A stretch of DNA of 64,000 bases from Variovorax paradoxus (GCF_018614875.1 NZ_JAGGNW010000008.1:1-64000); one strand, 5' to 3'. Shown: positions 53,173 through 62,265, counted from the stretch's first letter. Numbers and translations are program-made. The notes: generated from the sequence alone by a model not told the origin.

Positions 53173-53955
53173 ATGACCACCGATATTCCCCTGCTGCTCG
53201 AGCGCGACGGCGCGGTTGCCTCAATCCTCTTCAACCGGCCGTCAGCCATCAACGCCATTGACCCGCCGATGGCGCGAGCGTTTCTCACCGCTGTGCGCGA
53301 ATTGGCCGCCGACCCGAGCGTGCGCGCCGTGATCATGGGCGGCGCCGGAAAGGGATTCATGGCCGGCGGCGACCTGGCCGTGCTCAGCGCTGACCCGCAG
53401 CGCGGTGCGGCTGAGCTGATCGGCCCCCTGCACGAGGCCGTGCGCGTGCTGGACGCCATGGACGCCCCGCTCATCGCGCAGGTCCATGGCGTGGCGGCCG
53501 GCGCGGGACTGAGCCTGATGCTGCAAGCCGACTTCGTGTTGGCCGCCGCCGGCACGCGCTTCAACCTCGCGTACGCGAACATCGGCGCCAGCTGCGACGT
53601 CGGCGCATCGTGGGCTCTGCCGCGCCGGGTGGGGCTGAGGCGCGCGCTGGAGATTGCGCTGCTCAGCGACACGCACGACGCCGACGCTGCTGAGCGCATG
53701 GGCTTGATCAACCGTGTGGTGCCTGCCGCAGAACTGGGGGCTGAGACATTGGCACTGGCGCACCGGTTGGCGAGCGGCCCAACGCTGGCACTCGGTCACC
53801 TGCGCCGGTTGATGCGCAGCTCCCAAGACCGCGATCTGGCGGGCCAGCTCGACGCCGAGGCCGCTGCCTTTCAGGCCTGCGCCGCCACCGACGACTTCCG
53901 TGTCGGCGTTGACGCCTTCCGTAATCGGAAGACGCCGTCCTTCACCGGACGCTGA
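53173..53955 (+). CDS. Crotonase-family enoyl-CoA isomerase/hydratase-like protein
   Basis: 260 residues. FMAGGDLAVLS and GVAAGAGLSLMLQADFVLAA form the oxyanion hole. The two hydratase glutamates are not in place; GASCDVGASWALPRRVG retains the Asp seen in PaaG-type isomerases. It precedes a thiolase gene, so it probably acts one or two steps before thiolytic cleavage. Confidence 0.87.
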   Translation: MTTDIPLLLERDGAVASILFNRPSAINAIDPPMARAFLTAVRELAADPSVRAVIMGGAGKGFMAGGDLAVLSADPQRGAAELIGPLHEAVRVLDAMDAPLIAQVHGVAAGAGLSLMLQADFVLAAAGTRFNLAYANIGASCDVGASWALPRRVGLRRALEIALLSDTHDADAAERMGLINRVVPAAELGAETLALAHRLASGPTLALGHLRRLMRSSQDRDLAGQLDAEAAAFQACAATDDFRVGVDAFRNRKTPSFTGR

Positions 53956-54006
53956 GTCCTTCCTTCTTTGCCCTTTCTTTCGGTTCCACCTAGGAGACCC
54001 GAACCC

Positions 54007-55191
54007 ATGACATCGCGCGACATCTTTGTAGTCGGCACCGCTCGCACTGCCATCGGCACTTTCGGCGGTGCGCTCAAGGACGTGCCCAACACGGAGCTTG
54101 CCACTACCGTCGTGAGGGCGGCCATCGAGCGCAGCGGCGTACCCGCCGACGCCATTGGCCACGTTGTGATCGGCAACGTCATCCCCACGGACGTCAAGGA
54201 CGCCTACCTCAGCCGCGTGGCTGCCATCGACGCCGGCTGCGGAGTCGAGACGCCGGCCTTCAACGTCAACCGTCTGTGTGGTTCTGGCTTGCAGGCGATC
54301 GTCTCGGCGGCGCAGGCTATCGCGATGGGCGATTGCAGCATCGCCATCGGCGGCGGTTCCGAATCGATGAGTCGGGGGCCGTACTTCGACACTTCGGCGC
54401 GCTACGGCGCACGCATGGGCGACGCGGTGTTGCTCGACTACATGCTGGGCATCCTGCACGACCCGTGGGAGAAGATCCATATGGGCATCACGGCCGAGAA
54501 CGTGGCCGCGAAATACAATATCTCTCGCGAGCGCATGGACGAACTCGCCGCGAGTAGCCAGCGGCGCGCATTGGCAGCTATCGCCGCGGGCCGCTTCAAA
54601 GAGCAGATCGTTCCGGTGGAAATCAGGACGCGCAAGGGTGCAACCGTGTTCGACACCGACGAGCACGTGCGCGCCGACACCACGGTCGAGACGCTCGGGA
54701 AGATGAAGCCGGCGTTCAAGAAGGACGGCTTGGTGACAGCCGGCAACGCCTCTGGCATCAACGACGGCGCAGCCGCTGTCGTGCTGGCCGACGCCGACCG
54801 CGTGCGCGCCCTGGGCTTGCGGCCGCTCGCACGCTTGGTGGGCTACGCGCACGCAGGTGTTGAGCCGGCCTATATGGGGATTGGTCCGGTGCCGGCGACG
54901 CGTAAGGTGATGGAGCGCACCGGGCTCAAGGTCGCCGACTTCGACGTCATCGAGTCGAACGAAGCCTTTGCGGCGCAAGCCTGCGCGGTGACGCAGGAAC
55001 TCGGCCTCGACCCAGAGAAGGTCAATCCCAACGGATCGGGCATCTCGCTGGGCCATCCGGTGGGCGCGACCGGCGCAATCATTACGACAAAGGCCATCGC
55101 CGAGTTGCACCGGACCGGCGGGCGCTATGCGCTGGTGACGATGTGCATCGGCGGCGGTCAAGGCATCGCGGCGGTATTCGAACGGGCCTGA
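54007..55191 (+). CDS. Thiolase (acetyl-CoA acyltransferase, BktB/PhaA-like)
   Basis: 394 residues from the ATG at 54007, preceded by TAGGAGACC. The full thiolase triad is present: NRLCGSGLQAIVSAAQ (acyl-enzyme Cys), SLGHPVGATGA (His) and TMCIGGGQGIAA (second Cys). VGTARTAIGTFGGALKDVPN is the canonical start. It cleaves a 3-ketoacyl-CoA with CoA to release acetyl-CoA. In contrast with the thiolase-like protein at 32542 it retains both cysteines. Confidence 0.93.
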   Translation: MTSRDIFVVGTARTAIGTFGGALKDVPNTELATTVVRAAIERSGVPADAIGHVVIGNVIPTDVKDAYLSRVAAIDAGCGVETPAFNVNRLCGSGLQAIVSAAQAIAMGDCSIAIGGGSESMSRGPYFDTSARYGARMGDAVLLDYMLGILHDPWEKIHMGITAENVAAKYNISRERMDELAASSQRRALAAIAAGRFKEQIVPVEIRTRKGATVFDTDEHVRADTTVETLGKMKPAFKKDGLVTAGNASGINDGAAAVVLADADRVRALGLRPLARLVGYAHAGVEPAYMGIGPVPATRKVMERTGLKVADFDVIESNEAFAAQACAVTQELGLDPEKVNPNGSGISLGHPVGATGAIITTKAIAELHRTGGRYALVTMCIGGGQGIAAVFERA

Positions 55192-55248
55192 GGATCGGTT
55201 CGAAATTTGCCCCTGTCCGCGAACTGCCGCGAGGGTAACCTTCAATGA

Positions 55249-56121
55249 TCAAGAGTTGGCCGCTGGCGTCGGGAAGTGAGACTGAGCACCCAACTGAGGC
55301 CACGCAATGGGCGCCGTCGCCTTTGCGAGCCGATCCTCTATGGCAAGCCGCTCGTCCCACTGTCTCGCTATGAATCTCCGGCCCGTGATGCCATTGGCCT
55401 TGTTCGAACACAGCCAAAGCACCGGACCGGCAAGTTGTTCGGGTTGGATCAGGTCTTGCGGCGTGATCCCGCAATCGGCGGGCACCATGCGGGAGTTCAC
55501 GGGCCCGCCGGGTAGCAAGACGTTGACGGTCACCCCAGTGCTCTCCAGGTCTTGGAACATGATGCGCGACGATGCCTCCAACGCTGCCTTGCAAGGGCCA
55601 TAGGGTCCGATGCCCTGGCGATACATGGTGTCCAGACTGGTGGAAACATTGATGATCCTGCCCCACCCGCGGCCTACCATGTCCGGCGCGAACAAGCTGC
55701 TCAGCAGTTGAGCGCCAAAGACGTTGATCCTCAGCATGTCGATCCACAGCGCGTCCGGGGTCGACCAGAATTTGGGCTTGGCCACCAAATAGGCAGGGTG
55801 GTTGCGCTCTGGACCAATGGCTGCGTTGTTGATCAGGATATCGATTCCGGAAGATGCTTCCACAAGCTCCGCCCGCAGCGCCTCGGCACTTGGCCGGTCA
55901 GCGATGTCCATCACCTTGGCAATAACGCTGCCTCCACGTTCCCGCAAGTGCGTGGCCACCTGCTGGAGTTCGTGTCCTGCGACATCCACCAGGACGAGAT
56001 TGGCGCCGGCGGCGCCCAAGCGCTGTGCAATGGCCAGGCCAATGCCTTGTGCCGCTCCTGTCACCAGCGCAGTTCGACCCTTGAGCTCGTTGACCGAGCA
56101 TGGCAACAAGGATTCGATCAT
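55249..56121 (-). CDS. Short-chain dehydrogenase/reductase
   Basis: 290 residues from the ATG at 56121, which overlaps the stop of the upstream hydrolase (ATGA). GRTALVTGAAQGIGLAIAQR with LVLVDVAG suggests NAD. NNAAIG replaces NNAG, and the catalytic residues lie in NVSTSLDTMYRQGIGPYGPC with YGPCK carrying Tyr and Lys. It forms a two-gene operon with the dienelactone-hydrolase-like protein and converges on the thiolase gene. Confidence 0.87.
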   Translation of the reverse strand: MIESLLPCSVNELKGRTALVTGAAQGIGLAIAQRLGAAGANLVLVDVAGHELQQVATHLRERGGSVIAKVMDIADRPSAEALRAELVEASSGIDILINNAAIGPERNHPAYLVAKPKFWSTPDALWIDMLRINVFGAQLLSSLFAPDMVGRGWGRIINVSTSLDTMYRQGIGPYGPCKAALEASSRIMFQDLESTGVTVNVLLPGGPVNSRMVPADCGITPQDLIQPEQLAGPVLWLCSNKANGITGRRFIARQWDERLAIEDRLAKATAPIAWPQLGAQSHFPTPAANS

Positions 56122-56858
56122 GCTCGTGAGTCCCTGGGTGCCGCTTCGGCGAAGCGGCTGGCCGCAAAGTGCAGTGCTCGGCTTCTCGCGAGTTCGTGCG
56201 CGCCGGGATTGAAGCGATCCGCTCGAAGCCGGTTGAAGAAGGCATGCTCGGCGCCATCGTAGGTATGGAACTCGTCCTCGGCCCGTGCGCGCTTGGCGAC
56301 TTCGTCGCGGACCGCCTGGATGACCTCGACAGGGTTGTGATTGTCGTTCGTTCCGAAGTGGAACTGCACAGGACATCGGATCGCCTGGATGAGATCGCCG
56401 AGCTTGTTCAAGCCCACCCCATACATGGAGATCATTCCGGACAGTTGTGTGGCCGCAGCGAGCCGGACCGCCATGCGCCCGCCCAAGCAGAAGCCTAAGA
56501 CAACGGGCCGCTGTTGCACAGCCAGTTCGTCCTGCAACCAGTCCGCACTCGCAGCCAGATCCGCCACACCGGTGACTTCATCGTAGCGCAAGGAATAGTC
56601 CACCGCCGCTTGGCGCTCGACGGCATCTTCGCCATTTCCAAGGTCGAGATCGCGCGCGAGGCGCCAATAGATGTCGGGCACGACAACGGCATAGCCTGCA
56701 CTTGCCAGGTCGTCGGCGATCGCTCGCATCGCGGGCGTCACGCCGAAGATCTCCTGAATCAGGATGATGGAACCCTTGGGCTGCGCAGGGCGTGTGAAGT
56801 ACGCGCCCATGTGGTCCGCACCGACGGGAATCGAGACGTTTGTCGAAAGCAGGTCCAT
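56118..56858 (-). CDS. Dienelactone-hydrolase-family protein
   Basis: 246 residues from the ATG at 56858; a GTG at 56906 would run through the operator. The triad is Cys in VVLGFCLGGRMAV, Asp in FHFGTNDNHNP and His in YDGAEHAFFN, as in carboxymethylenebutenolidase. It hydrolyses dienelactones or other lactones and esters. Only 14 bases separate its ATG from the operator at 56873-56889, and it is divergent from a CaiB gene. Confidence 0.87.
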   Translation of the reverse strand: MDLLSTNVSIPVGADHMGAYFTRPAQPKGSIILIQEIFGVTPAMRAIADDLASAGYAVVVPDIYWRLARDLDLGNGEDAVERQAAVDYSLRYDEVTGVADLAASADWLQDELAVQQRPVVLGFCLGGRMAVRLAAATQLSGMISMYGVGLNKLGDLIQAIRCPVQFHFGTNDNHNPVEVIQAVRDEVAKRARAEDEFHTYDGAEHAFFNRLRADRFNPGAHELARSRALHFAASRFAEAAPRDSRA

Positions 56859-56872
56859 GGCAAGTAGATGTG

Positions 56873-56889
56873 TTGACAAAGGTAGTTGA
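56873..56889 (-). promoter_or_regulatory. Operator site shared by divergent hydrolase and CaiB genes
   Basis: On the minus strand it reads TCAACTACCTTTGTCAACA, sharing the TCAACTACC half with the sites at 20887 and 47060; the right half is GTCAA instead of GTTGA. It lies in the 84-base gap between the two divergent starts, so one bound regulator could affect both. Confidence 0.6.
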
Positions 56890-56942
56890 ATGAGGCATCG
56901 TAGCACGCAGTGTTTGGTGTTGGCAATGAACTGGAAGGAAAG

Positions 56943-58124
56943 ATGGATAACAACGCAACCTCGCCCTTGACCGGCGTGCGAATCGTGGAACTCACGGCGA
57001 TGATCACCGGGCCGCTGGCCGGCACGCTGTTGGCGGATCTAGGCGCCGACGTGATCAAAGTGGAGAACCCGAAGGATGGCGATCCGTTCCGATCCTTCCG
57101 CGGAGGCACCTACAGCCCCTACTTCGCCACCTACAACCGGAACAAGAAGGGCGTCACGCTCAACCTGAAAGGTGAACTGGGGAAAGCGGCGTTCCTGAAG
57201 CTGATTGAAACCGCGGATGCACTGATCGTGAACTTCCGCTCCGGTGTGATGGAACGGCTGGGTCTGGGCGTGGACAAACTGCGGGAGGTCAACCCTCGCC
57301 TGATCGTTTGCTCGATCACAGGTTTCGGCGAGTCCGGCCCATACGCTGATCGACCGGCCTACGACGCGGTTGGACAGGCGCTTAGCGGCATCTCCAGCCT
57401 CTTGCTCGGCGCCGATGCGCAAATAACTGGCCCGTCGATTGCGGACAACCTGACCGGCATGTATGCCAGCTACGGCATCCTCGGCGCGCTGTTCGAACGG
57501 GAACGCACGGGCAAGCCCCGTACGCTCCAGTTGAACATGTTGGAGTCGACGATGGCGTTCATCAGCGATCCCTTTGCCAATTTCACGATGGCAGGCGTCA
57601 AACCGGATCCATTGATGCGAGTGCGCGCGTCGCAGTCTTATGCGTTGCGCTGCCAAGACGGCTCCCTGGTGGCCGTGCACATGTCCTCGCCTCAAAAGTT
57701 CTGGGAGGGCTTGCTCAAGGCCCTCGAGCGCGAGGACCTGGCAAGGGATCCGCGTTTCGCCGAGCGCGCTGGGCGACTGGACAACTACGAAGAACTCGCA
57801 GTCGAGCTGAACCGCACGTCCAAGACGCAACCGCGTGGCCATTGGCTGGCCAGGTTCGTCGAGCACGACGTGCCGCACGCACCTGTGCTGACGCTTCCAG
57901 AAGTTATGGACGACGTCCAGGTAAAGCACTTGAACTCGTTCGCAGAGGCCGAGCACCCCGTGCACGGTCCGCAGAAGATGATTCGCAGGCCGGTTCTGTA
58001 CGACGGTCAGCGGGAGGATCAACCGTTGCAGCCCGCGCCCGACCTCGGCGAGCACTCCCTGGACGTGTTTCGTGCACTCGGCTACACCGACGAGGTCATC
58101 GCCAAGATCCAGTCCGGCGGCTGA
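56943..58124 (+). CDS. CaiB/BaiF family CoA-transferase
   Basis: 393 residues from the ATG at 56943, with GGAAGGAA just upstream. GVRIVELTAMITGPLAGTLL, LGADVIKVENPKDGDPFRSF and NFRSGVMERLGLGVDKLREV mark the family; the catalytic Asp is expected in SIADNLTGMYASYG. It is followed after 39 bases by the citryl-CoA-lyase-like gene. The same CaiB plus lyase combination occurs in the 31-39 kb unit. Confidence 0.92.
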   Translation: MDNNATSPLTGVRIVELTAMITGPLAGTLLADLGADVIKVENPKDGDPFRSFRGGTYSPYFATYNRNKKGVTLNLKGELGKAAFLKLIETADALIVNFRSGVMERLGLGVDKLREVNPRLIVCSITGFGESGPYADRPAYDAVGQALSGISSLLLGADAQITGPSIADNLTGMYASYGILGALFERERTGKPRTLQLNMLESTMAFISDPFANFTMAGVKPDPLMRVRASQSYALRCQDGSLVAVHMSSPQKFWEGLLKALEREDLARDPRFAERAGRLDNYEELAVELNRTSKTQPRGHWLARFVEHDVPHAPVLTLPEVMDDVQVKHLNSFAEAEHPVHGPQKMIRRPVLYDGQREDQPLQPAPDLGEHSLDVFRALGYTDEVIAKIQSGG

Positions 58125-58163
58125 AAAGTTGGCGGACGATCATTGAACACCAGGAAATCAATC

Positions 58164-58922
58164 ATGACGAAAACACGAATTGGAACCCACCTAAACGACA
58201 CTGCGCGCCTTCGGGTTCGCGGAAAAGACACCTTGAGTGAGGTCGTTGGCGAACTTAGCTTTACCGAAGGCTTCTACCTGGTTGTTACCGGCCGACTACC
58301 AACCGCGACGCAGCGCAAGGTTCTGGACGCGGCGCTGCTGATCCTGATGGACCATGGCCTGACGCCCAGCGCACTGGTGGCTCGCATCGTTGCGGACTCG
58401 AATCCCGATGACATTCAGATCCCGCTGGCAGCGGGCGCATTGATGGTCGGCAATCGATACGCGGGCACGATGGTGGGTGCAGGCCGGCTGTTGAGCGAGG
58501 GGATGTCCTTTGCGGGCGATAAGCGCGAATGGGCAAAGGGTCTTGTCGCCAAGTTCCGCCAATCCAAGAGCCGTATCCCCGGCTTCGGTCACGCCAACTA
58601 CAAGGGCGTGGATCCGCGCGCGGCGCGGCTGTTCGAAGTGGCGACGGCGGCCGGCGTGAAGGGCGACTACATCGCCTTGCTGCAGACGCTGAGTGAAGAG
58701 ATCGATGCGGACGCGGGCAAGCGGATTGTCCTGAACGCGACCGGCGCACTGGGCGCGATCTTGCATGAGATCGACTTCCCTGTGGAAGCGATGCGCGCGG
58801 TCGCTGTGGTGAGCCGCTGTGCAGGGCTGGTCGGTCATGTGCTCGAGGAGCGGAGTTCGCCTATTTCCTCAGACATCTATGCCTTCAGCGAGACTATCGC
58901 CTACGAAGAGGGGGTTGATTGA
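58164..58922 (+). CDS. Citrate-synthase-superfamily protein, citryl-CoA-lyase-like
   Basis: 252 residues from the ATG at 58164, with AGGAA seven bases upstream. LSEVVGELSFTEGFYLVVTG, AAGALMVGNRYAGTMVGAGR and RIPGFGHANYKGVDPRAARL match the small citryl-CoA-lyase-like family; GFGHxxYxxxDPRA is closer to classical citrate synthase than in the paralogue at 31660. It probably cleaves or forms a citryl-like CoA thioester, producing acetyl-CoA or a related unit. Confidence 0.82.
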   Translation: MTKTRIGTHLNDTARLRVRGKDTLSEVVGELSFTEGFYLVVTGRLPTATQRKVLDAALLILMDHGLTPSALVARIVADSNPDDIQIPLAAGALMVGNRYAGTMVGAGRLLSEGMSFAGDKREWAKGLVAKFRQSKSRIPGFGHANYKGVDPRAARLFEVATAAGVKGDYIALLQTLSEEIDADAGKRIVLNATGALGAILHEIDFPVEAMRAVAVVSRCAGLVGHVLEERSSPISSDIYAFSETIAYEEGVD

Positions 58923-59004
58923 AGCCGGCGCCGGATCAGGTGGGGGAGGGCGGGCGTTCAAGGTCGACGATTGAACGTGCCGCCGGGCCTGATCAGTCAG
59001 TCCC

Positions 59005-59430
59005 ATGGCTTCCCTCTGGAGCGCCGAAGCGCATCCAATCTCCAAAGCACTGCGCGGAGGAGCGGTTGTGAGCCTGAGGACGGCGGTGGTGAAATCCGTC
59101 AAGGCGCGGTTCCGCACCCGTCCGGATCATCTGTGGGCCAAGTTTCCGGAGTACGCGGTATTCAGGCAAAAAGACAGTGGCAAGTGGTACGCGCTGTTCA
59201 TGACCGTACAGCGAGCGAAGCTCGGGCTCGCGGGCGAAGGTAGCGTTGACGTCGTAAACGTCAAAAGCAGGCCGGAAGTGGTAGGGTCTCTCAGAATGAA
59301 GGACGGAATCCTTGCGGCTTACCACATGAACAAGGAGCATTGGCTCACGGTGCTGCTGGACAAAACGGTGCCGGAAAAGCTGGTGATGGAATTGATCTCC
59401 GAAAGCTTCGAACTCACATCGGGCGCTTGA
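59005..59430 (+). CDS. MmcQ/YjbR-like protein
   Basis: Up to 141 residues. LWAKFPEYAVFRQKDSGKWY and ILAAYHMNKEHWLTVLLDKT match the MmcQ/YjbR fold (CyaY-like DNA-binding family). The first ~20 residues are not family-like, so translation may begin at a GTG near 59067, or the N-terminus may be truncated. Unrelated to catabolism; its presence here looks accidental. It lies between two catabolic units in opposite orientation to the Bug gene. Confidence 0.7.
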   Translation: MASLWSAEAHPISKALRGGAVVSLRTAVVKSVKARFRTRPDHLWAKFPEYAVFRQKDSGKWYALFMTVQRAKLGLAGEGSVDVVNVKSRPEVVGSLRMKDGILAAYHMNKEHWLTVLLDKTVPEKLVMELISESFELTSGA

Positions 59431-59530
59431 GGATTTGTAGCCGTCCATGCGACGACCAGGCAGCCCACCCCGGCAGCGCAACAGGGTGGACCGACGAACA
59501 GGGAGCCGCTGCCGCCCCCGGTAGGACGGA

Positions 59531-60496
59531 TCAATCGATGTGTGCTCCGGATAGCTTCACGATCTCAGACCACTTCTCCGTCTCGGCCTTGCTGAACTGG
59601 ACGAGCTGTCGCTCGTCCATCAGGGGGACGTCCAAGCCCAATGCGACGAGCTTGGTTTTGGTTACTTCGGTAGCGATGGTCTTCGAGGTCGCGTCCCGCA
59701 GCTTTGCAAGTACGGCAGGAGGTGTCTTCGCCGGGGCGTAAAGCATCATCCAAGCCATGAGGTCGAATCGCTCCACGCCCTGCTCCTGAATCGTGGGAAC
59801 TTCCGGGGCGATCGAAGTTCGCTGCGCAGTAGATGTGCCGAGCGCGCGCAGCTTGTTTGCGCGGATGTGGGAAAGTGCCGCGACAGGGTGGTAGAACATG
59901 AAGTCCACTTGGCCAGCAATCACGTCGTTCAATGCGGTCGCGCCTTCTTTGTAGGGCACATGCACCATGTCGCCACCAAGTCGAACTTTTAACAGCTCGC
60001 CAGCCAGGTGGCCTGAAGTTCCGTTGCCCGCGGAGGCGAAGCTCAGGCTCTTTCCAGCTGACGCAGCGATGCGCAGGTCCTTCAGCGTCTTGTAGGGTGA
60101 GTTGGCCGAGACGATCAGCAGGGTAGGAGTGGAGCCGGCAAAGCCGATGGGCGCGAAGTCCTTGAGCGCGTCTGTGCCGGTCTTTCGGTACAGCGCGGGG
60201 TTGATTGCGTGTGTGCCGACAGTTCCAAGCAGGATGGTGTATCCGTCTGCGGCAGCCCTGGCAACTGCATCCACGCCGATGTTGCCGCCGGCGCCGGCTC
60301 TGTTTTCAACGACCACCGGCTGGCCCATCTGTTGCGCAATGCCCTCGCCGAAGACCCTTGCCACGATGTCTGCGGTCGTGCCCGCGCCGAACGGCACCAC
60401 GAGCTTGATGGGACGGCTGGGGTAATTCTGGGCAGCGGCTTGTTGGGCGAGGCCCAAGATGGCTGCGGCCGTAAGAAGTGTTCGACGGGAAAACAT
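59531..60496 (-). CDS. Bug/TctC-family periplasmic substrate-binding protein
   Basis: 321 residues from the ATG at 60496 (MFSRRTLLTAAAILGLAQQA), which has AAGGA six bases upstream; a start at 60517 adds seven residues. Signal cleavage near AAAQNYP. PIKLVVPFGAGTTADIVARV, VVENRAGAGGNIGVDAVARA and SLSFASAGNGTSGHLAGELL are Bug hallmarks. An operator-like site lies about 70 bases upstream. No TctAB genes are present. Confidence 0.93.
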   Translation of the reverse strand: MFSRRTLLTAAAILGLAQQAAAQNYPSRPIKLVVPFGAGTTADIVARVFGEGIAQQMGQPVVVENRAGAGGNIGVDAVARAAADGYTILLGTVGTHAINPALYRKTGTDALKDFAPIGFAGSTPTLLIVSANSPYKTLKDLRIAASAGKSLSFASAGNGTSGHLAGELLKVRLGGDMVHVPYKEGATALNDVIAGQVDFMFYHPVAALSHIRANKLRALGTSTAQRTSIAPEVPTIQEQGVERFDLMAWMMLYAPAKTPPAVLAKLRDATSKTIATEVTKTKLVALGLDVPLMDERQLVQFSKAETEKWSEIVKLSGAHID

Positions 60497-60566
60497 GGAA
60501 GTCCTTTGGGGTGTCATGACTCAAGGCCACGCTTCATAAGCTTGCCGGAGTACTTTGTAGACTGTG

Positions 60567-60583
60567 TTAACTAGGCTTGTTGA
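60567..60583 (-). promoter_or_regulatory. Operator-like 17-bp site upstream of the Bug gene
   Basis: On the minus strand it reads TCAACAAGCCTAGTTAACA, matching the dyad at 20887 in both half-sites with a few changes. It lies 71 bases before the ATG at 60496, with TTAACA as a possible -35. No good -10 is obvious. Confidence 0.6.
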
Positions 60584-60604
60584 CTAGTGCAATATTGGGG
60601 CCAG

Positions 60605-60931
60605 CCGTATGTACTTGCGCGGCGGCGACTACAGACTACGAGGAGCGCCCAGTGCACCATCCCGGTGCTGCGGTTGCCTCTCTTGGTGCCTGATCTGCCC
60701 GGCGTCAACGACTGTGAGTGGCCGCTGAAGACAATTGTTTGCTTGTCACGAATCCGCTTCCCGACCCGTCTAGCAGTAGTTTCCCAAGAGGTGGTTCACC
60801 CGAGGTGAGGGAAGACGGAGGTTTTCACGCCGTCCATCCTTCTTCAGGAATTCCCGAATGAAACATCCACAAGAATGCTTCAATGACACCCAAAGGTCGA
60901 GTGCATCTGATTCGCGTTTTTTTAACGCATC
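60605..60931. other. Stretch between Bug promoter and IS481 remnant
   Basis: About 330 bases with no recognisable gene or repeat; several stops in every frame. Confidence 0.35.
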
Positions 60932-61440
60932 GGGCTCAAGCCACGCAAGTGGCAGCGCCGTCATGCGCTCGAGGGCGCCACCGGGTTGCTTGATCGCAGC
61001 TTCCGGCCATTGCGCTGCACGCTGCACCTCGACGCCCCCGCGATCGAGCGCGCCGTGGCGCTGCGTCGCACCAGCGCTTGACCTGCGAATGCATTGTCCG
61101 AGCGTCTGGGCCTGTCGCAAAGCGCCGTGGCGCGAGCCTGCAAGGTCGCTGGCGCTGCACGTCTGCCGGCACGGCAGGATGCGATGTCCGCGCAGCGCTA
61201 CGAGCAGGCCTCGCCCGGCGAGCTGCTGCACCAGGACGTCAAGAAGCTCAGGCGTTTTGGACAAACCGGGACATCGAGTGGCGGGCGATCGCACTCAGTA
61301 CCCGCGCCGGTTGGTAGGCGCTGCATGTGGCCATCGACGATCACTCTCGGGTGGGGCTTCAGCCTCATGCCCGCCGACGAGACCGCCAGGAGCCCCTGTG
61401 CGTTCCTGCTGGCCGCGCTCACCCGTACCCATAGCGTACC
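60932..61440 (+). pseudogene. IS481-family transposase remnant with frameshifts
   Basis: Frame by frame: RHALEGATGLLDRSFRPLR, then ALSERLGLSQSAVARACKVA, then RYEQASPGELLHQDVKKLRR, then DDHSRVGL and PADETARS. These are consecutive parts of an IS481 transposase (helix-turn-helix, then the start of the DDE domain) now in different frames with an internal TGA. The C-terminal catalytic part is gone. It separates the Bug gene from marR. Confidence 0.75.
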
Positions 61441-61519
61441 GGCAAAGTACGAACCCCTCTGTGCTCCGGGGCCAACTGTCTGCGGCCCTGGAACCAACCA
61501 TCCCAACGGAGTAGTTGCG

Positions 61520-62086
61520 TCAGAGCTTCGCGCCGACGTAGAACATCAGGATCGACAAGGCGCTTTCACGCTCTTCGATGCTCAGCTGGCTGACAAAATA
61601 ATCCACATGGAACTTTACGTTCTCGTCGATTTTGTGCAGCGTATCTCGGCCGGAATCCGTCATGGCGACATAGGTCGTTCGCTGATCTTGATCGCCGCGC
61701 CGCCGCGCCACCAAGTCCTTTTCGACTAGCAATTTGACAAGGCTGGAAGAGAAGGCTGGCGTTATATCAAGCCGGCTGGCAATTTGATTGACCTGCAGCT
61801 CCATCTCGGGGGTACCGTAGATTTGAATAAGCGCCTGGTGAGCCAGCGGGTCGATGCCAAACTTTTTGGCCTGCTCTTCGACAATACGGAACACCTTTCG
61901 CAGCACATAGCGCGCTTCGGCAACGCCTATGAAGTAGAGGTGCTTATTGCCGTCTCGTGCCTTGCGGCTTGCATTACTTTTGCGACGGATCCGATCCACG
62001 GAGAGCGGTTGCGACGCAACAGGCACATCGAGATTGGGTTCACGTGGTTTGGCAAGAGCGCGCGAGGGCCTTGAAGCGGTGGTCAT
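61520..62086 (-). CDS. MarR-family transcriptional regulator
   Basis: 188 residues, longer than usual because of a ~45-residue basic N-terminal extension (KPREPNLDV, RIRRKSNASRKARDG). The winged helix-turn-helix is MELQVNQIASRLDITPAFSS with LVKLLVEKDLVARRRGDQDQ (the wing DQDQR). MarR proteins usually repress catabolic genes and release DNA on binding an aromatic ligand or CoA ester. It is next to the HpaB-type gene on the same strand and is the best candidate to bind the repeated TCAACTA-type operators. Confidence 0.9.
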   Translation of the reverse strand: MTTASRPSRALAKPREPNLDVPVASQPLSVDRIRRKSNASRKARDGNKHLYFIGVAEARYVLRKVFRIVEEQAKKFGIDPLAHQALIQIYGTPEMELQVNQIASRLDITPAFSSSLVKLLVEKDLVARRRGDQDQRTTYVAMTDSGRDTLHKIDENVKFHVDYFVSQLSIEERESALSILMFYVGAKL

Positions 62087-62158
62087 TTGATCTGATGGCT
62101 CCCGAATGAGCGCGCCCTAGGCCGTCTCACTCGGTTTCTAAACACTTTAATACATCGC

Positions 62159-62187
62159 AATATATGTCATTTGAATAGTGTTGTCAA
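62159..62187 (-). promoter_or_regulatory. Promoter of marR
   Basis: On the minus strand TTGACA (62182-62187) is followed after exactly 17 bases by TATATT (62159-62164), a near-consensus sigma-70 promoter. The start codon is about 65 bases downstream of the expected transcription start. TTGA-N9-TCAA symmetry overlaps the -35 region. Confidence 0.65.
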
Positions 62188-62220
62188 AACAGCGATATAA
62201 CTAAAATGTCGCAAGGGTTG

Positions 62221-62250
62221 CTTAAAAAGAGCCGGGTGTCCGGCTCTTTC
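62221..62250 (-). terminator. Rho-independent terminator of the HpaB-type gene
   Basis: AAAGAGCCGG (62226-62235) and CCGGCTCTTT (62240-62249) form a perfect 10-base stem with a four-base loop. On the minus strand the stem runs into TTTTTAAG. It lies 16 bases after the stop of the monooxygenase gene and upstream of the marR promoter. Confidence 0.85.
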
Positions 62251-62265
62251 TAATCGTTTGGCATG

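Noticed and set aside
53242-55245. 667-codon minus-strand open frame across the crotonase and thiolase genes
   Set aside because: Spans two well-defined plus-strand genes; high G+C shadow.
62159-62187. TTGA-N9-TCAA symmetry at the marR promoter as a sixth copy of the shared operator
   Set aside because: The half-sites have the opposite polarity to the TCAACTA dyad, so it was kept only as part of the promoter description.
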